Both the position numbers and the translations under genes were made by a program. A DNA stretch of 17,298 nt from Spirochaetaceae bacterium. GTDB lineage: Bacteria; Spirochaetota; Spirochaetia; Treponematales; Breznakiellaceae. Positions 1-7,285 of this stretch are shown here, in pieces (the stretch's first letter is position 1; each line of letters starts with the position of its first letter). The notes beneath the pieces were generated by a model. That model had not been told where the DNA came from and did no database searches. It saw only the letters and a program-made list of their open reading frames with translations. The stretch is taken from NCBI GenBank assembly GCA_031258625.1, contig JAIRMO010000163.1, positions 1-17,298 of the forward strand, read 5' to 3'.

Positions 1-1
1 C

Positions 2-1483
2 GGGGCTCAAGTAACCACGGCGTTCAACCTGGCCGGGGGAGAAGTACCGGCCTGGATCATCCGTAACGGGGTGAATGACGCGGCCCCGGACGGGGACACG
101 AATTTTGACGACTTTGGGAACACTAATTCCGCTGCCAACGCCAACGGGGCCATACGCTTCGTGGTGGGGGCGAAGGCAACCACGCCGATCCCAACCGATC
201 CCTCGGCCTCGGTCTTGAAAATAACGGACGGGGTGTTTGAATCAGGCGCGGATACCACCAGTCCGGCGATAGGCTTTACCACCGCCGGCTATACGACCGG
301 GAATGCCCAGGTGTATTACGCGGCGGTAAGCTCCGGCGAAGGCGCCCCCGCCGCGCTTTCCGGGTATACCGGGTATCTGGGGGAATTCGCGGAGGCTGCC
401 CATACGGCCCAGACCATAAGCCTGCAAGCCGCCGACAATGACGTGTACCTGCTCGCGGTCAAGGACGGCAAGGTGAGCGCGCCCTACCTGATCCCCAGGG
501 GCTGGACAGGAAACTGGAGCAATCCCTACATGACCTTCTACGTAAAGTCCAATGGGAAGGATACCAACGATGGTATTACCGCCAATACACCGCTGAAGAC
601 CATAGATAAGGCGCTGGAAATACTGAAGGAGACCTATGAGGCTGGTCCTTGGCCGGCGGACAAGTGCGCCGCAATCGTTATTCGGAATACGGTGAATGTG
701 AGCGGTAGAATTGTTATAGACGGCAATGTTCATCCGCCCATAGATCTGAAGGGCGAATCCGGGGTGTTGAAGGTGGTTACGAATATCATCCCCAATGGGA
801 ATTTACTATATTTAGAAAACAACGCCAAGGCAGCCATGGAAGACGGCCTGACCTTGCAAGGGAGCGGGTCGAAGACGGATCGTTGGAGCCGCGGGGTATT
901 GATTAACGAGGGTTGCGAGTTTACCATGAATGGGGGGGTAATCAAGGACCATGGGTATGGTTCTGGGAGTGGAGTATACATCTATGGCGGCACGTTTATC
1001 ATGAACAAGGGAAAAATCTCGAACAATGATGGTCAATATTCCGGTGGCGGGGTAGAACTCAATATGGGCGAATTTATCATGAACGATGGGGAAATCTCAG
1101 GCAATACCACTTCTGCCACCAGTGATTATGACAACGGCACAGGGGGCGGGGTATATATTGGCGGGGTTTCCAACCTCGCCAGGTTTACCATGAACGGCGG
1201 GGTAATCAAGGGTAATACCGCCGGGCAATATGGAGGCGGGGTAGGTATTGCTCAGAGTGGGAAAGGTATAGACGGCAAATTATTCGTAAAGACCGGCGGC
1301 ACAATTTACGGTTCTGACGGCGGCGCGAACGCTAATTACGTAAGGGCCTATTCAGGCTTCTATCCGACAGGGTCGCCAATATCGAAGCGGGGTCATGCGA
1401 TAGGGGTGTTCAATGGGGCATGGTACCTAGACACGACCGTATCCGGCAATCTAGAGGTGGGCGATTTAGGAATATTAAAGTGA
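2..1483 (+). CDS. Right-handed beta-helix surface/adhesin-like protein (5' end outside window)
   Basis: The frame is open from the first complete codon, so the gene begins upstream and only its last 493 codons are here; the GTG at 71 is internal and lacks a Shine-Dalgarno. The N-terminal third is Ala/Gly/Thr/Asp-rich and resembles a beta-sandwich or Fn3-like module. A linker follows that contains a YVKSNGKDTNDG..A.TPLKTIDKA motif, typical of the start of pectate-lyase-like beta-helix domains in secreted bacterial proteins. Then come imperfect repeats of the form F.MN.G.I..N....GGGV, with F codons at 920, 995, 1073 and 1184, as expected for successive helix coils and similar to chlamydial polymorphic outer membrane protein repeats. 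No signal peptide or anchor can be seen because the N-terminus is missing. An extracellular carbohydrate- or host-binding role is inference; a phage tail-spike-like protein is an alternative. The gene ends at TGA 1481-1483 and is followed by hairpin-rich DNA. Confidence 0.8.
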   Translation, partial: GAQVTTAFNLAGGEVPAWIIRNGVNDAAPDGDTNFDDFGNTNSAANANGAIRFVVGAKATTPIPTDPSASVLKITDGVFESGADTTSPAIGFTTAGYTTGNAQVYYAAVSSGEGAPAALSGYTGYLGEFAEAAHTAQTISLQAADNDVYLLAVKDGKVSAPYLIPRGWTGNWSNPYMTFYVKSNGKDTNDGITANTPLKTIDKALEILKETYEAGPWPADKCAAIVIRNTVNVSGRIVIDGNVHPPIDLKGESGVLKVVTNIIPNGNLLYLENNAKAAMEDGLTLQGSGSKTDRWSRGVLINEGCEFTMNGGVIKDHGYGSGSGVYIYGGTFIMNKGKISNNDGQYSGGGVELNMGEFIMNDGEISGNTTSATSDYDNGTGGGVYIGGVSNLARFTMNGGVIKGNTAGQYGGGVGIAQSGKGIDGKLFVKTGGTIYGSDGGANANYVRAYSGFYPTGSPISKRGHAIGVFNGAWYLDTTVSGNLEVGDLGILK

Positions 1484-1485
1484 TA

Positions 1486-1601
1486 AAACCGGCGCCCTTT
1501 AGCCTCCCGGTAACGCACCGGCATCGGCATTGAACGCAAGCCCTCCCCGCAGGCGCAGGGGGGTCAGTCACCGGTTTGAGTGAAGCCCCCGAAGAGGGGG
1601 C
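1486..1601 (+). other. Inverted-repeat-rich spacer, possible structured 3' UTR or small RNA
   Basis: The spacer begins 2 nt after the beta-helix stop. An outer pair AAACCGG (1486-1492) / CCGGTTT (1571-1577) encloses a perfect hairpin CCGGT (1507-1511) / ACCGG (1517-1521) and a C-rich/G-rich pair (about 1541-1548 / 1557-1562). It is followed by GCCCCC (1585-1590) / GGGGGC (1596-1601) with loop GAAGA. I do not recognise a known RNA family. GC-rich DNA produces hairpins easily, so function is unproven. Confidence 0.3.
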
Positions 1602-1620
1602 CGGCTCTATACCCGTCCCG

Positions 1621-1648
1621 CCCCGGAAACGAACGGTTCCGGGGTTTT
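1621..1648 (+). terminator. Rho-independent terminator-like hairpin
   Basis: CCCCGGAA (1621-1628) pairs perfectly with TTCCGGGG (1637-1644); one extra pair forms beyond a mismatch, and TTTT follows (1645-1648). It probably ends the beta-helix transcript. It lies only 11 nt before the Shine-Dalgarno of the next genes, so read-through or attenuation could control the overlapping pair. The T tract is short. Confidence 0.5.
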
Positions 1649-1659
1649 AAACAGACCCC

Positions 1660-1665
1660 AGGAGG
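1660..1665 (+). promoter_or_regulatory. Shine-Dalgarno shared by two overlapping ORFs
   Basis: A perfect AGGAGG lies 5 nt before TTG 1671 and 9 nt before ATG 1675. Both spacings are in the workable range, so one site could start both superimposed frames. The stronger start codon (ATG) belongs to the second frame. Confidence 0.7.
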
Positions 1666-1670
1666 GACCT

Positions 1671-2087
1671 TTGCATGAGATTATCCGCCGCCATCGTTTT
1701 GCTCTGTACCTGGTCCTGGCTTTTGCCGCGGGGGCTCTCCTCTCAGGACTTTTCTTCCATCGACAGGGATCTCTCCGCGCTGGAAGACTTAATTCTCGAT
1801 ACGCTGAAGAATTCCGAAACGCAGACGCGGCAGTTGGACGACTTACGGCGGAACTTGGCCGAGAGCGAAGCCTTAATCGGGAACTACGAGACCATAATAA
1901 CCGGGCGGGAGCGCTTGTTACGGGACTTACGGACTCGGCTGAACGAAATGTCCGAAATCTCCAAGAGGCAGTCGGACTTATCGCGGAAATACGCGGAAAG
2001 CTCACGATTTTGGAAGACCTTTACGCTGATAGGGCTGCCGGCGGCGGCGCTCCTGGGCGGGGGCCTGATTTGGATGGTAAAGAGTAA
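1671..2087 (+). CDS. Overlapping small N-terminal-TM coiled-coil protein (i-spanin-like topology)
   Basis: This 138-codon frame starts at TTG 1671. The 1675-2091 ORF lies in the +1 frame relative to it. The predicted protein has a basic start (Arg-Arg-His-Arg), one clean TM helix (about residues 10-29) and a long charged helix with heptad leucines (about 48-115). It ends in a Gly/Pro-rich tail. That is the topology of phage inner-membrane spanins (Rz), in which the partner gene is also read in the +1 frame. Codon choice supports dual coding: the A of each TTA codon in the other frame is the first base of Thr, Asn or Ile codons here. Against it, only about 46% of these codons end in G or C, CGA is overused, and the start is TTG. 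It could be a shadow of the 1675 frame. No holin or endolysin gene is nearby. Confidence 0.45.
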   Translation: MHEIIRRHRFALYLVLAFAAGALLSGLFFHRQGSLRAGRLNSRYAEEFRNADAAVGRLTAELGRERSLNRELRDHNNRAGALVTGLTDSAERNVRNLQEAVGLIAEIRGKLTILEDLYADRAAGGGAPGRGPDLDGKE

Positions 2088-2091
2088 ATAA
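1675..2091 (+). CDS. Small signal-peptide, coiled-coil, C-terminal-TM protein (primary frame of an overlapping pair)
   Basis: This encodes 138 aa from ATG 1675. A hydrophobic N-terminus (about residues 3-21) ends near a Gly-Leu-Ser-Ser-Gln cleavage-like site. Residues about 25-108 are rich in Leu, Glu, Arg, Asp and Lys with heptad spacing, indicating a coiled coil. A second hydrophobic segment (about 112-134) ends in Lys-Ser-Lys, so the tail should be cytoplasmic. About 73% of codons end in G or C, as in neighbouring genes, which marks this as the main coding frame. However, seven leucines use TTA, which is rare elsewhere in the window. The gene overlaps the 1671-2087 frame over almost its whole length. 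Its layout (export signal, periplasmic coiled coil, C-terminal TM) resembles single-protein phage spanins, but the only N-terminal Cys (in VLLC) is a poor lipobox. I do not recognise a named family; function is unknown. Confidence 0.62.
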   Translation: MRLSAAIVLLCTWSWLLPRGLSSQDFSSIDRDLSALEDLILDTLKNSETQTRQLDDLRRNLAESEALIGNYETIITGRERLLRDLRTRLNEMSEISKRQSDLSRKYAESSRFWKTFTLIGLPAAALLGGGLIWMVKSK

Positions 2092-2191
2092 GAGGGGCCA
2101 TAGGCGCTTACTTAGGAAGCAAAGGAACCCCCTCTGGGGGCGAGGGGGAGTGGGGGTCAGACCCCAAAGCCCCTGATTGGGGGGGTAGGCG

Positions 2192-2231
2192 GAGGAAAGA
2201 GGCCCGCCGTAACCGGCGGGCCTCTTTCCTC
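2192..2231 (+). terminator. Perfect 18-bp hairpin, probable bidirectional terminator
   Basis: Eighteen bases (2192-2209) pair without mismatch to 2214-2231 around the loop TAAC. The GC-rich core (GGCCCGCCG) is flanked by an A-rich left arm (GAGGAAAGA) and its T-rich complement, the usual symmetry of a two-way terminator, although no long T run follows. It lies 100 nt after the overlapping ORFs. A weaker CCCCC-TCT-GGGGG hairpin is at 2128-2140, and a GGGG/CCCC hairpin followed by TTCTTTTTT ends near 2306. Confidence 0.5.
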
Positions 2232-2337
2232 AGGCGTAGGGGGGGCGGGCGGCATCCGTGCCTGTCCGCGGGAAAAGGCGGGGAAACAGCCCCCCCTTCT
2301 TTTTTCCGCATATATCTTTACTATCCCGCGATAATAC

Positions 2338-2366
2338 TTGACTAAAAACAAAAAAATGATTATTAT
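2338..2366 (+). promoter_or_regulatory. Sigma-70-type promoter, TTGACT-N17-TATTAT
   Basis: The -35 TTGACT (2338-2343) matches the consensus at five of six positions. The -10 TATTAT (2361-2366) also matches at five of six, and the spacing is an ideal 17. It faces the chemoreceptor at 2656 and would give a leader of about 280 nt. Confidence 0.55.
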
Positions 2367-2433
2367 TAATAGTGAGGTAGTAGTCCCGATAGGGTGATTT
2401 TGAATCTGTTTTATTAGTTACGGAAAGAACGTG

Positions 2434-2463
2434 TTGTGATAGTGGTTTATAACCCGTTATACT
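2434..2463 (+). promoter_or_regulatory. Second possible promoter, TTGTGA-N18-TATACT
   Basis: TTGTGA (2434-2439) and TATACT (2458-2463) are 18 nt apart and lie closer to the chemoreceptor start than the TTGACT promoter. The -10 is good; the -35 is moderate. Confidence 0.35.
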
Positions 2464-2655
2464 GTAAAGAAGTACCGCTTGTTTTTACGCACGGTTCTGT
2501 TGATTTTACCTGCTTTTTTTTCTGCCTTTATATTGCTGATTGATTTTGTTGTACCGCCGTACATTCATCTTCCCATAACCGGATTAATAGCTCAAAGCCC
2601 CCCATAACCGTGCGATTTTGAAAGGGGCTATCTGCCTTTGAAACGAGGAAGGATT

Positions 2656-4869
2656 ATGAAACTAAAATACCGTTTAAGTCTTATTGTTATTTCGGTGGTG
2701 GTTATCATTATGGCGACCATATCTATCATTTTGTTGAACCGCGCGTCTTCTTTGCAGATGGAGACCTCAAAAATAAGCCAGGAACGGCTGGCCGCGGAAC
2801 AGGCCAGGATCATTCAGATGCGGTATGAGGCCTATATCCGTACCGCCCAGACCCTGGCCGATACCCTGGCCGATTATGACCGGGCCGATGTGGGCAGGCA
2901 GCGGAACCGCTTTGATCAGTTCATGGAATCGGTTTTGCAATCCGAAGACCGGCTGATCGGCCTTTTTGTAGTCTTTAAACCCAATACCATCGATCCCGGT
3001 ATGGACGCCGCCTTTGCGGGGAGCGTCGGCAGTACCGAAACCGGCCAGTGGGCCAACTGGTATACCCGGCGTTCCGGGAGAGCCGAACACCTTACCTATG
3101 ACAACGTAGAGGGGATTATGCAGGATATCACCGGAGAAAACGCCCGGAAGGATATCATCTACAATCCGGAAGCCCTGATCCTGGACGGTGAAAAGATCAA
3201 TACGACCAAGATCACCGTACCGGTGATTCACCGCGCCACCGGCGAGGTGGTAGGCCGGGTAGGGGTGAATATCAATATGACCTATATACAGCCGGTGGTA
3301 GACGAACTCATCAATAACACGGCCCTGAAAGATATCAGCGCCGTAACGATTTATTCCCATAACAGCACGGTTATCGCCAGTTATGCCGGGGAACACATCG
3401 GGAAACCCCTCAGGGAGGCGCAAGCCAGCCTCTACGGCGCATATACCGACGCGGCCCAGGACGCGATACTGCGGGGGGAAAAGATACGGCTGTCCGTATA
3501 TTCCTCAATCCTCAAAAAAGACCTGGAACTCATCATCTATCCCTTTTTCATCGGTAAAACCGGTATCACCTGGTCCCTGATGATGGGTACGGAAAAAAAC
3601 ATTATCCTGGATGAAGTTACCGCCCTAACCTTCTTTACCCTCATATCGGGGATACTCGCGGCGCTTATCACGGCGGTGATCATCTTCCTTGTCGCCGGGA
3701 AAGTGGCCGAACCCATCGTCAAGGTGGCCGGTACCCTCAAGGACATATCCGAAGGCGAAGGGGATCTTACCAAAACAGTGGCGATCAAATCCCAGGACGA
3801 AATCGGCGACATGGCCCAATACTTTAACGCGACCCTGGAAAAAATACGGAATCTGGTAGTGGTCATCAAGAATCAATCCGTCAACCTCTTTGATATTGGG
3901 AACGAGCTTTCCGACAATATGTCCGAAACCGCCTCGGCGGTCAAACAGATCACCGCCAATATCCAGAACATCAAGAGCCGGGTTATCAATCAGTCCTCCT
4001 CGGTTTCCGAAACCAACGCAACCATGGAACAGATCACCATCAACATCGATAAACTCAAGACCCATGTGGATCGTCAAAGCAACAGCGTGGCCCAGTCCTC
4101 CTCGGCTATTGAGGAAATGCTTGCCAATATCCAATCGGTTACCCAGACGCTGGTTAAAAATGCCGCCAATGTCCAGGAACTGATAGACGCCTCCGAAGTG
4201 GGCCGTTCGGGGCTTCAGGAAGTGGCCGCGGACATCCAGGAGATCGCCCGGGAGTCCGAGGGGCTTTTGGAGATCAACGCGGTGATGGAAAATATCGCCA
4301 GCCAAACCAACCTCTTGTCCATGAACGCGGCGATTGAGGCCGCCCACGCCGGAGAAGCGGGGAAGGGCTTCGCCGTGGTGGCCGACGAGATCCGAAAACT
4401 GGCGGAGAATTCCGGGGAACAGTCCAAGACCATCAGCGCGGTACTCAAAAAGATCAAAGATTCTATCGACAAGATAACCAAATCCACGAACAGCGTTCTT
4501 AACAAATTTGAGGCCATAGACACCGGAGTGCGGACCGTATCGGATCAGGAAGAAAACATCCGGAACGCCATGGAAGAACAAAGCGCGGGGAGTAAACAGA
4601 TCCTGGAAGCTATCGGGCAATTAAACGAGGTTACCCAAATGGTCAAAGGCAGCTCCGAGGAGATGCTTGAGGGGAGCCGGCAGGTAATAGAGGAAAGCAA
4701 AAACCTGGAAATGGTAACCCAGGAGATAAGCAACGGGATGAACGAGATGGCTACCGGAGCGGATGAGATCAATGTGGCGGTCGGCCGGGTGAATTCCATC
4801 AGCGGGCAGAACAAGGAAAATATCGACGTCCTGGTAAAGGAAGTCTCGAAATTTAAAGTTGAGAGTTAA
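2656..4869 (+). CDS. Methyl-accepting chemotaxis protein with Cache-type sensor
   Basis: A transmembrane chemoreceptor of 737 aa that should signal through CheW and CheA to the flagellar motor. I chose ATG 2656, which has GAGGAAGG just before it, over an upstream TTG at 2638. Domain order: TM1 (about residues 7-28); a roughly 290-residue periplasmic region that looks like a double Cache domain (it contains a WANWYTR segment); TM2 (about 324-348); HAMP (about 346-400, with DISEGEGDL and DEIGDMA); then the long cytoplasmic coiled coil. The conserved hairpin tip that contacts CheA/CheW is at about 546-565 ([17 protein letters not shown]), followed by [17 protein letters not shown]. The C-terminus (SKFKVES) lacks the aromatic pentapeptide that tethers CheR/CheB. 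The signalling half closely matches the next gene. No cheA, cheW or cheR is in the window. The ligand cannot be read from the sequence; small amino or organic acids are common for Cache receptors. Confidence 0.93.
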   Translation: MKLKYRLSLIVISVVVIIMATISIILLNRASSLQMETSKISQERLAAEQARIIQMRYEAYIRTAQTLADTLADYDRADVGRQRNRFDQFMESVLQSEDRLIGLFVVFKPNTIDPGMDAAFAGSVGSTETGQWANWYTRRSGRAEHLTYDNVEGIMQDITGENARKDIIYNPEALILDGEKINTTKITVPVIHRATGEVVGRVGVNINMTYIQPVVDELINNTALKDISAVTIYSHNSTVIASYAGEHIGKPLREAQASLYGAYTDAAQDAILRGEKIRLSVYSSILKKDLELIIYPFFIGKTGITWSLMMGTEKNIILDEVTALTFFTLISGILAALITAVIIFLVAGKVAEPIVKVAGTLKDISEGEGDLTKTVAIKSQDEIGDMAQYFNATLEKIRNLVVVIKNQSVNLFDIGNELSDNMSETASAVKQITANIQNIKSRVINQSSSVSETNATMEQITINIDKLKTHVDRQSNSVAQSSSAIEEMLANIQSVTQTLVKNAANVQELIDASEVGRSGLQEVAADIQEIARESEGLLEINAVMENIASQTNLLSMNAAIEAAHAGEAGKGFAVVADEIRKLAENSGEQSKTISAVLKKIKDSIDKITKSTNSVLNKFEAIDTGVRTVSDQEENIRNAMEEQSAGSKQILEAIGQLNEVTQMVKGSSEEMLEGSRQVIEESKNLEMVTQEISNGMNEMATGADEINVAVGRVNSISGQNKENIDVLVKEVSKFKVES

Positions 4870-4882
4870 CGTATAGAACCTG

Positions 4883-4916
4883 CCCAAAACCGCGCGCGTT
4901 AGGGTGCGGTTTTGGG
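4883..4916 (+). terminator. Stem-loop after the first chemoreceptor
   Basis: CCCAAAACCGC (4883-4893) pairs perfectly over 11 bp with GCGGTTTTGGG (4906-4916), starting 13 nt after the stop codon. No T run follows, so it may act as an mRNA 3' end stabiliser or a weak terminator. Confidence 0.45.
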
Positions 4917-4941
4917 ACGGGCTCGTATATTGGATGTATTC

Positions 4942-4977
4942 GACAACCCAGGGGGTTGTCTCACAATCCGTTTTTTT
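4942..4977 (+). terminator. Stem-loop followed by a T7 tract
   Basis: GACAACCC (4942-4949) pairs with GGGTTGTC (4953-4960) around loop AGG. Ten bases later comes TTTTTTT (4971-4977). The gap before the T run is longer than usual, so a terminator role is only probable. Confidence 0.35.
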
Positions 4978-5132
4978 ATAGGCGCTCTTGACATAACGGA
5001 TAAGAGTTGGTTTTCTGTATATTAAGGGATTAGTCCTAAAAACCGGTTAATGGGCCTTTCGATTCAAGGGGACTGGCATAAACAAAGTGGTTGTGCCCCC
5101 GTTAAGCCGGCCCGTTTTGTTAGCCGGAAATG

Positions 5133-5261
5133 AAGAACCTCGCCCTGAGGGGCGAGGCATGGTGTTTTGGTAAGGTATTTGTCTCAGGGCACATACCCTG
5201 TATAACGCCCTAAAGCTCCCCCGCCGCAAGGCGGGTTCTTGGGTATGTACCCTTCGCATAC
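5133..5261 (+). ncRNA. Candidate structured leader RNA before the second chemoreceptor
   Basis: The 474-nt spacer 4870-5343 holds no credible gene but a dense set of pairings. Positions 5133-5144 pair with 5230-5240 (11 bp, one bulged T). This competes with two local hairpins: CCTCGCCC (5138-5145) / GGGCGAGG (5150-5157), and CCCGCC (5220-5225) / GGCGGG (5230-5235), the latter with a GCAA tetraloop and followed by TTCTT. AGGGC (5186-5190) pairs with GCCCT (5207-5211). Its loop bases ACATACCC (5191-5198) can pair with GGGTATGT (5241-5248), which would form a pseudoknot. The layout resembles a terminator/antiterminator switch, but no known riboswitch class is recognised. A further imperfect hairpin is at 5275-5300. 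Confidence 0.35.
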
Positions 5262-5343
5262 AATCAAGGCTGTGTTTTCCAGAATTGAAATTTTGGAAAA
5301 GCCGTTTTACTCTTAATTTTTTCTGATCAAGGCAGAGGCAAAA

Positions 5344-7167
5344 ATGAAAAAAGTCCTGTCCCTTAAAGCGAAACTCATCTTGTTTTTTTTTGTTTTTCAG
5401 GTTGTCGTCTTAACCGTGATTACGGTTATGACAATCCAGGAAAATATTGCCGTAACTTCCAACATATTTTCTCATCAGGGGATGGTGATTGTCGAACAGG
5501 CCGCCAAACTCGTGGACGGGGATCAGTTTGAAAGACTCTGTAACACCTTGGATACAGAAGATCCCTTCTACGAGACAGCCCGGAGGCGGCTATTGGAACT
5601 GAAAAGCAACACCTCCGCCCGCTATCTTTATACCATGGCTCCAATATCGGGGGATACCTACCGTTTTATTATCGACGGCAGCAGTCCTCCGGAGGATACG
5701 GAGTCTTTTTCTCCCCTGGGGTCCGAAGAAGACACTTCTGATTATGATTCCGCGTTTCGGGAAACCTGGAAAACCAAACAGCCCCAGCGGAGCGGTCTTA
5801 TGGACCAGGGGGAATGGGGTTGGATGCTCTCCGTTTATACCCCTATTCTCAATTCCCGGGGGGATATGGTGGGGATCCTCGGGGTGGATTTTGACGCGGG
5901 AGAGCTTGTTACTACCCTGCAAACGCATAGTATCAGACAGATCGTGATGAGTTTAGTGTTTGGGTTTGCCGGCCTGGGATTATTCCTGTTTTTCTTGCGG
6001 GGAACTTTCAAGCGCCTCGCCCAGGTAACCCGGATCCTCAAGGAAATATCCGAAGGAGAAGGGAATCTTACGACCCGGATCAATACGGGCAAGATGGATG
6101 AAATAGGGATCATGGCGGACTACGTTAATCAGACCATGGAAAAAATACGTCATATCGTGGTGACCATAAAAGAACAAACCAATAAACTTTTTAATATTGG
6201 CTCGGAACTGGCGGAAAATATGTCCCAAACCGCCGCGGCGATTCAGGAGATTACCGTTAATATCCAAAATTTTAAAAATCAGGCCATCGATCAAAGCGCC
6301 TCGGTTGAGAAAACGACCGCTACTATGGAACAGGTAACCCATAACATTGATCGGATGGGTACCAGCGTGGAGATGCAGATCGAAAGCGTGAGTCAAGCTT
6401 CCGGCGCCATAGAAGAAATGTTTGCCAATATCCAATCGGTTATCCAAACGTTGGTAAAAAACACGGATAATGTGGATCACCTTACGCTCTCATCGGAAGA
6501 GGGCCGGACAAGCCTTCAAACGGTGGCTGCGGACATTCAGGAAATTGCCCGGGAATCCGAGGGGCTTCTGCAGATCAACGGGGTAATGCAGACCATAGCA
6601 AGCCAGACCAACCTGTTGGCCATGAACGCCGCGATTGAAGCCGCCCATGCCGGGGAGGCGGGAAAGGGTTTTGCGGTAGTAGCCGATGAAATCCGGAAAC
6701 TCGCGGAAAGTTCAAGTGATCAATCAAAAATTATCAGCGGCGTACTTAAAAAGATAAAGGACTCTATAGACAAGATAATCAACTCCACTAATATCGTTTT
6801 GGAGAAGTTCGAGTTTATTGATAGTTCGGTACAAACCGTATCGGTACAGGAGGCCAATATCCGTTCCGCCATGGAGGAACAGGGGCAGGGAAGCAAACAA
6901 ATCCTGGATGCCGTTAAAAATCTTAGTATGCTTACCCAAAATGTAAAACAAAGCTCCGCGATAATAATGGAAGGCAGCGGGCAGGTTATTAAAGAAAGTA
7001 AAAATCTGGAACTGGTAACCGAGGAGATATCCCGGGGGGTGCATGACATGACCGCCGAAACTGAACAGATCAACGCGGCGGTGTTCCGGGTAAACGAAAT
7101 CAGTTCCCAAAACAAAGAGTACATCGATACCCTGGCGGTGGAAATATCCAAATTTAAAATTGAATAG
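5344..7167 (+). CDS. Methyl-accepting chemotaxis protein with short periplasmic sensor
   Basis: A 607-aa chemoreceptor starting at ATG 5344 with GAGG 5 nt upstream. TM1 is at about residues 9-30. The periplasmic sensor (about 31-197) carries [28 protein letters not shown] and [20 protein letters not shown] motifs, suggesting a single Cache/PAS-like fold. TM2 is at about 199-219, then HAMP ([15 protein letters not shown]). The signalling coiled coil has its conserved tip near residues 418-436 ([17 protein letters not shown]). The signalling part aligns with the upstream receptor without obvious gaps, whereas the sensor is unrelated to it. Instead the sensor matches the stand-alone protein at 10032-10742. 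There is no CheR-tethering pentapeptide at the C-terminus. The ligand is unknown. Confidence 0.93.
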   Translation: MKKVLSLKAKLILFFFVFQVVVLTVITVMTIQENIAVTSNIFSHQGMVIVEQAAKLVDGDQFERLCNTLDTEDPFYETARRRLLELKSNTSARYLYTMAPISGDTYRFIIDGSSPPEDTESFSPLGSEEDTSDYDSAFRETWKTKQPQRSGLMDQGEWGWMLSVYTPILNSRGDMVGILGVDFDAGELVTTLQTHSIRQIVMSLVFGFAGLGLFLFFLRGTFKRLAQVTRILKEISEGEGNLTTRINTGKMDEIGIMADYVNQTMEKIRHIVVTIKEQTNKLFNIGSELAENMSQTAAAIQEITVNIQNFKNQAIDQSASVEKTTATMEQVTHNIDRMGTSVEMQIESVSQASGAIEEMFANIQSVIQTLVKNTDNVDHLTLSSEEGRTSLQTVAADIQEIARESEGLLQINGVMQTIASQTNLLAMNAAIEAAHAGEAGKGFAVVADEIRKLAESSSDQSKIISGVLKKIKDSIDKIINSTNIVLEKFEFIDSSVQTVSVQEANIRSAMEEQGQGSKQILDAVKNLSMLTQNVKQSSAIIMEGSGQVIKESKNLELVTEEISRGVHDMTAETEQINAAVFRVNEISSQNKEYIDTLAVEISKFKIE

Positions 7168-7202
7168 GGGATCGATTTATTCGGGTTTTTTTTCATTTTT
7201 GG

Positions 7203-7211
7203 TGTTATGAT
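7203..7211 (+). promoter_or_regulatory. Extended -10 promoter for the kinase-aroC pair
   Basis: TG-T-TATGAT fits the extended -10 consensus, with five of six matches in the hexamer. The -35 region is poor. A T8 run just upstream (7186-7193) may terminate the chemoreceptor transcript, although no strong stem precedes it. Confidence 0.33.
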
Positions 7212-7285
7212 TGAGTTAATCCCCAAACCCGGTTAGCGCGGACTTTCGGCCCCTGGGATATGGCCCCAATTCAAAGGAGTTTTTT

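Larger units (their letters stand above)
2232..2655 (+). other. Non-coding spacer before the first chemoreceptor
   Basis: No convincing ORF is present. The left end is GC-rich; from about 2310 the DNA becomes AT-rich with promoter-like elements (listed separately). CCCATAACCG occurs twice, at 2572-2581 and 2601-2610. AGCCCC (2596-2601) can pair with GGGGCT (2624-2629) just upstream of the Shine-Dalgarno GAGGAAGG at 2645-2652. Confidence 0.6.

Noticed and set aside
1675..1710. Lipoprotein signal (Cys in VLLC) in the 1675 ORF
   Set aside because: The residues before Cys are bulky and do not fit the lipobox, even in its relaxed spirochaetal form; an ordinary signal peptide is more likely.
1607..2005. 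Minus-strand ORF of 132 aa opposite the overlapping pair
   Set aside because: The product is dominated by Arg, Ser, Ala and Pro, with no domain or hydrophobic pattern and no Shine-Dalgarno; it is the shadow of GC-rich coding DNA.
2638..2655. TTG 2638 as start of the first chemoreceptor
   Set aside because: ATG 2656 in the same frame has a proper GAGGAAGG site, and the TM1 start fits it better; the TTG lies upstream of that site.
3625..4620. Minus-strand ORF of 331 aa opposite the first chemoreceptor
   Set aside because: It is Gly/Phe/Asp-rich low-complexity translation antisense to the receptor signalling domain, with no start signal.
4988..5023. Perfect -35 TTGACA with a downstream TATATT as promoter of the second chemoreceptor
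   Set aside because: The spacing is 24 nt, and no acceptable -10 lies at 16-18 nt.
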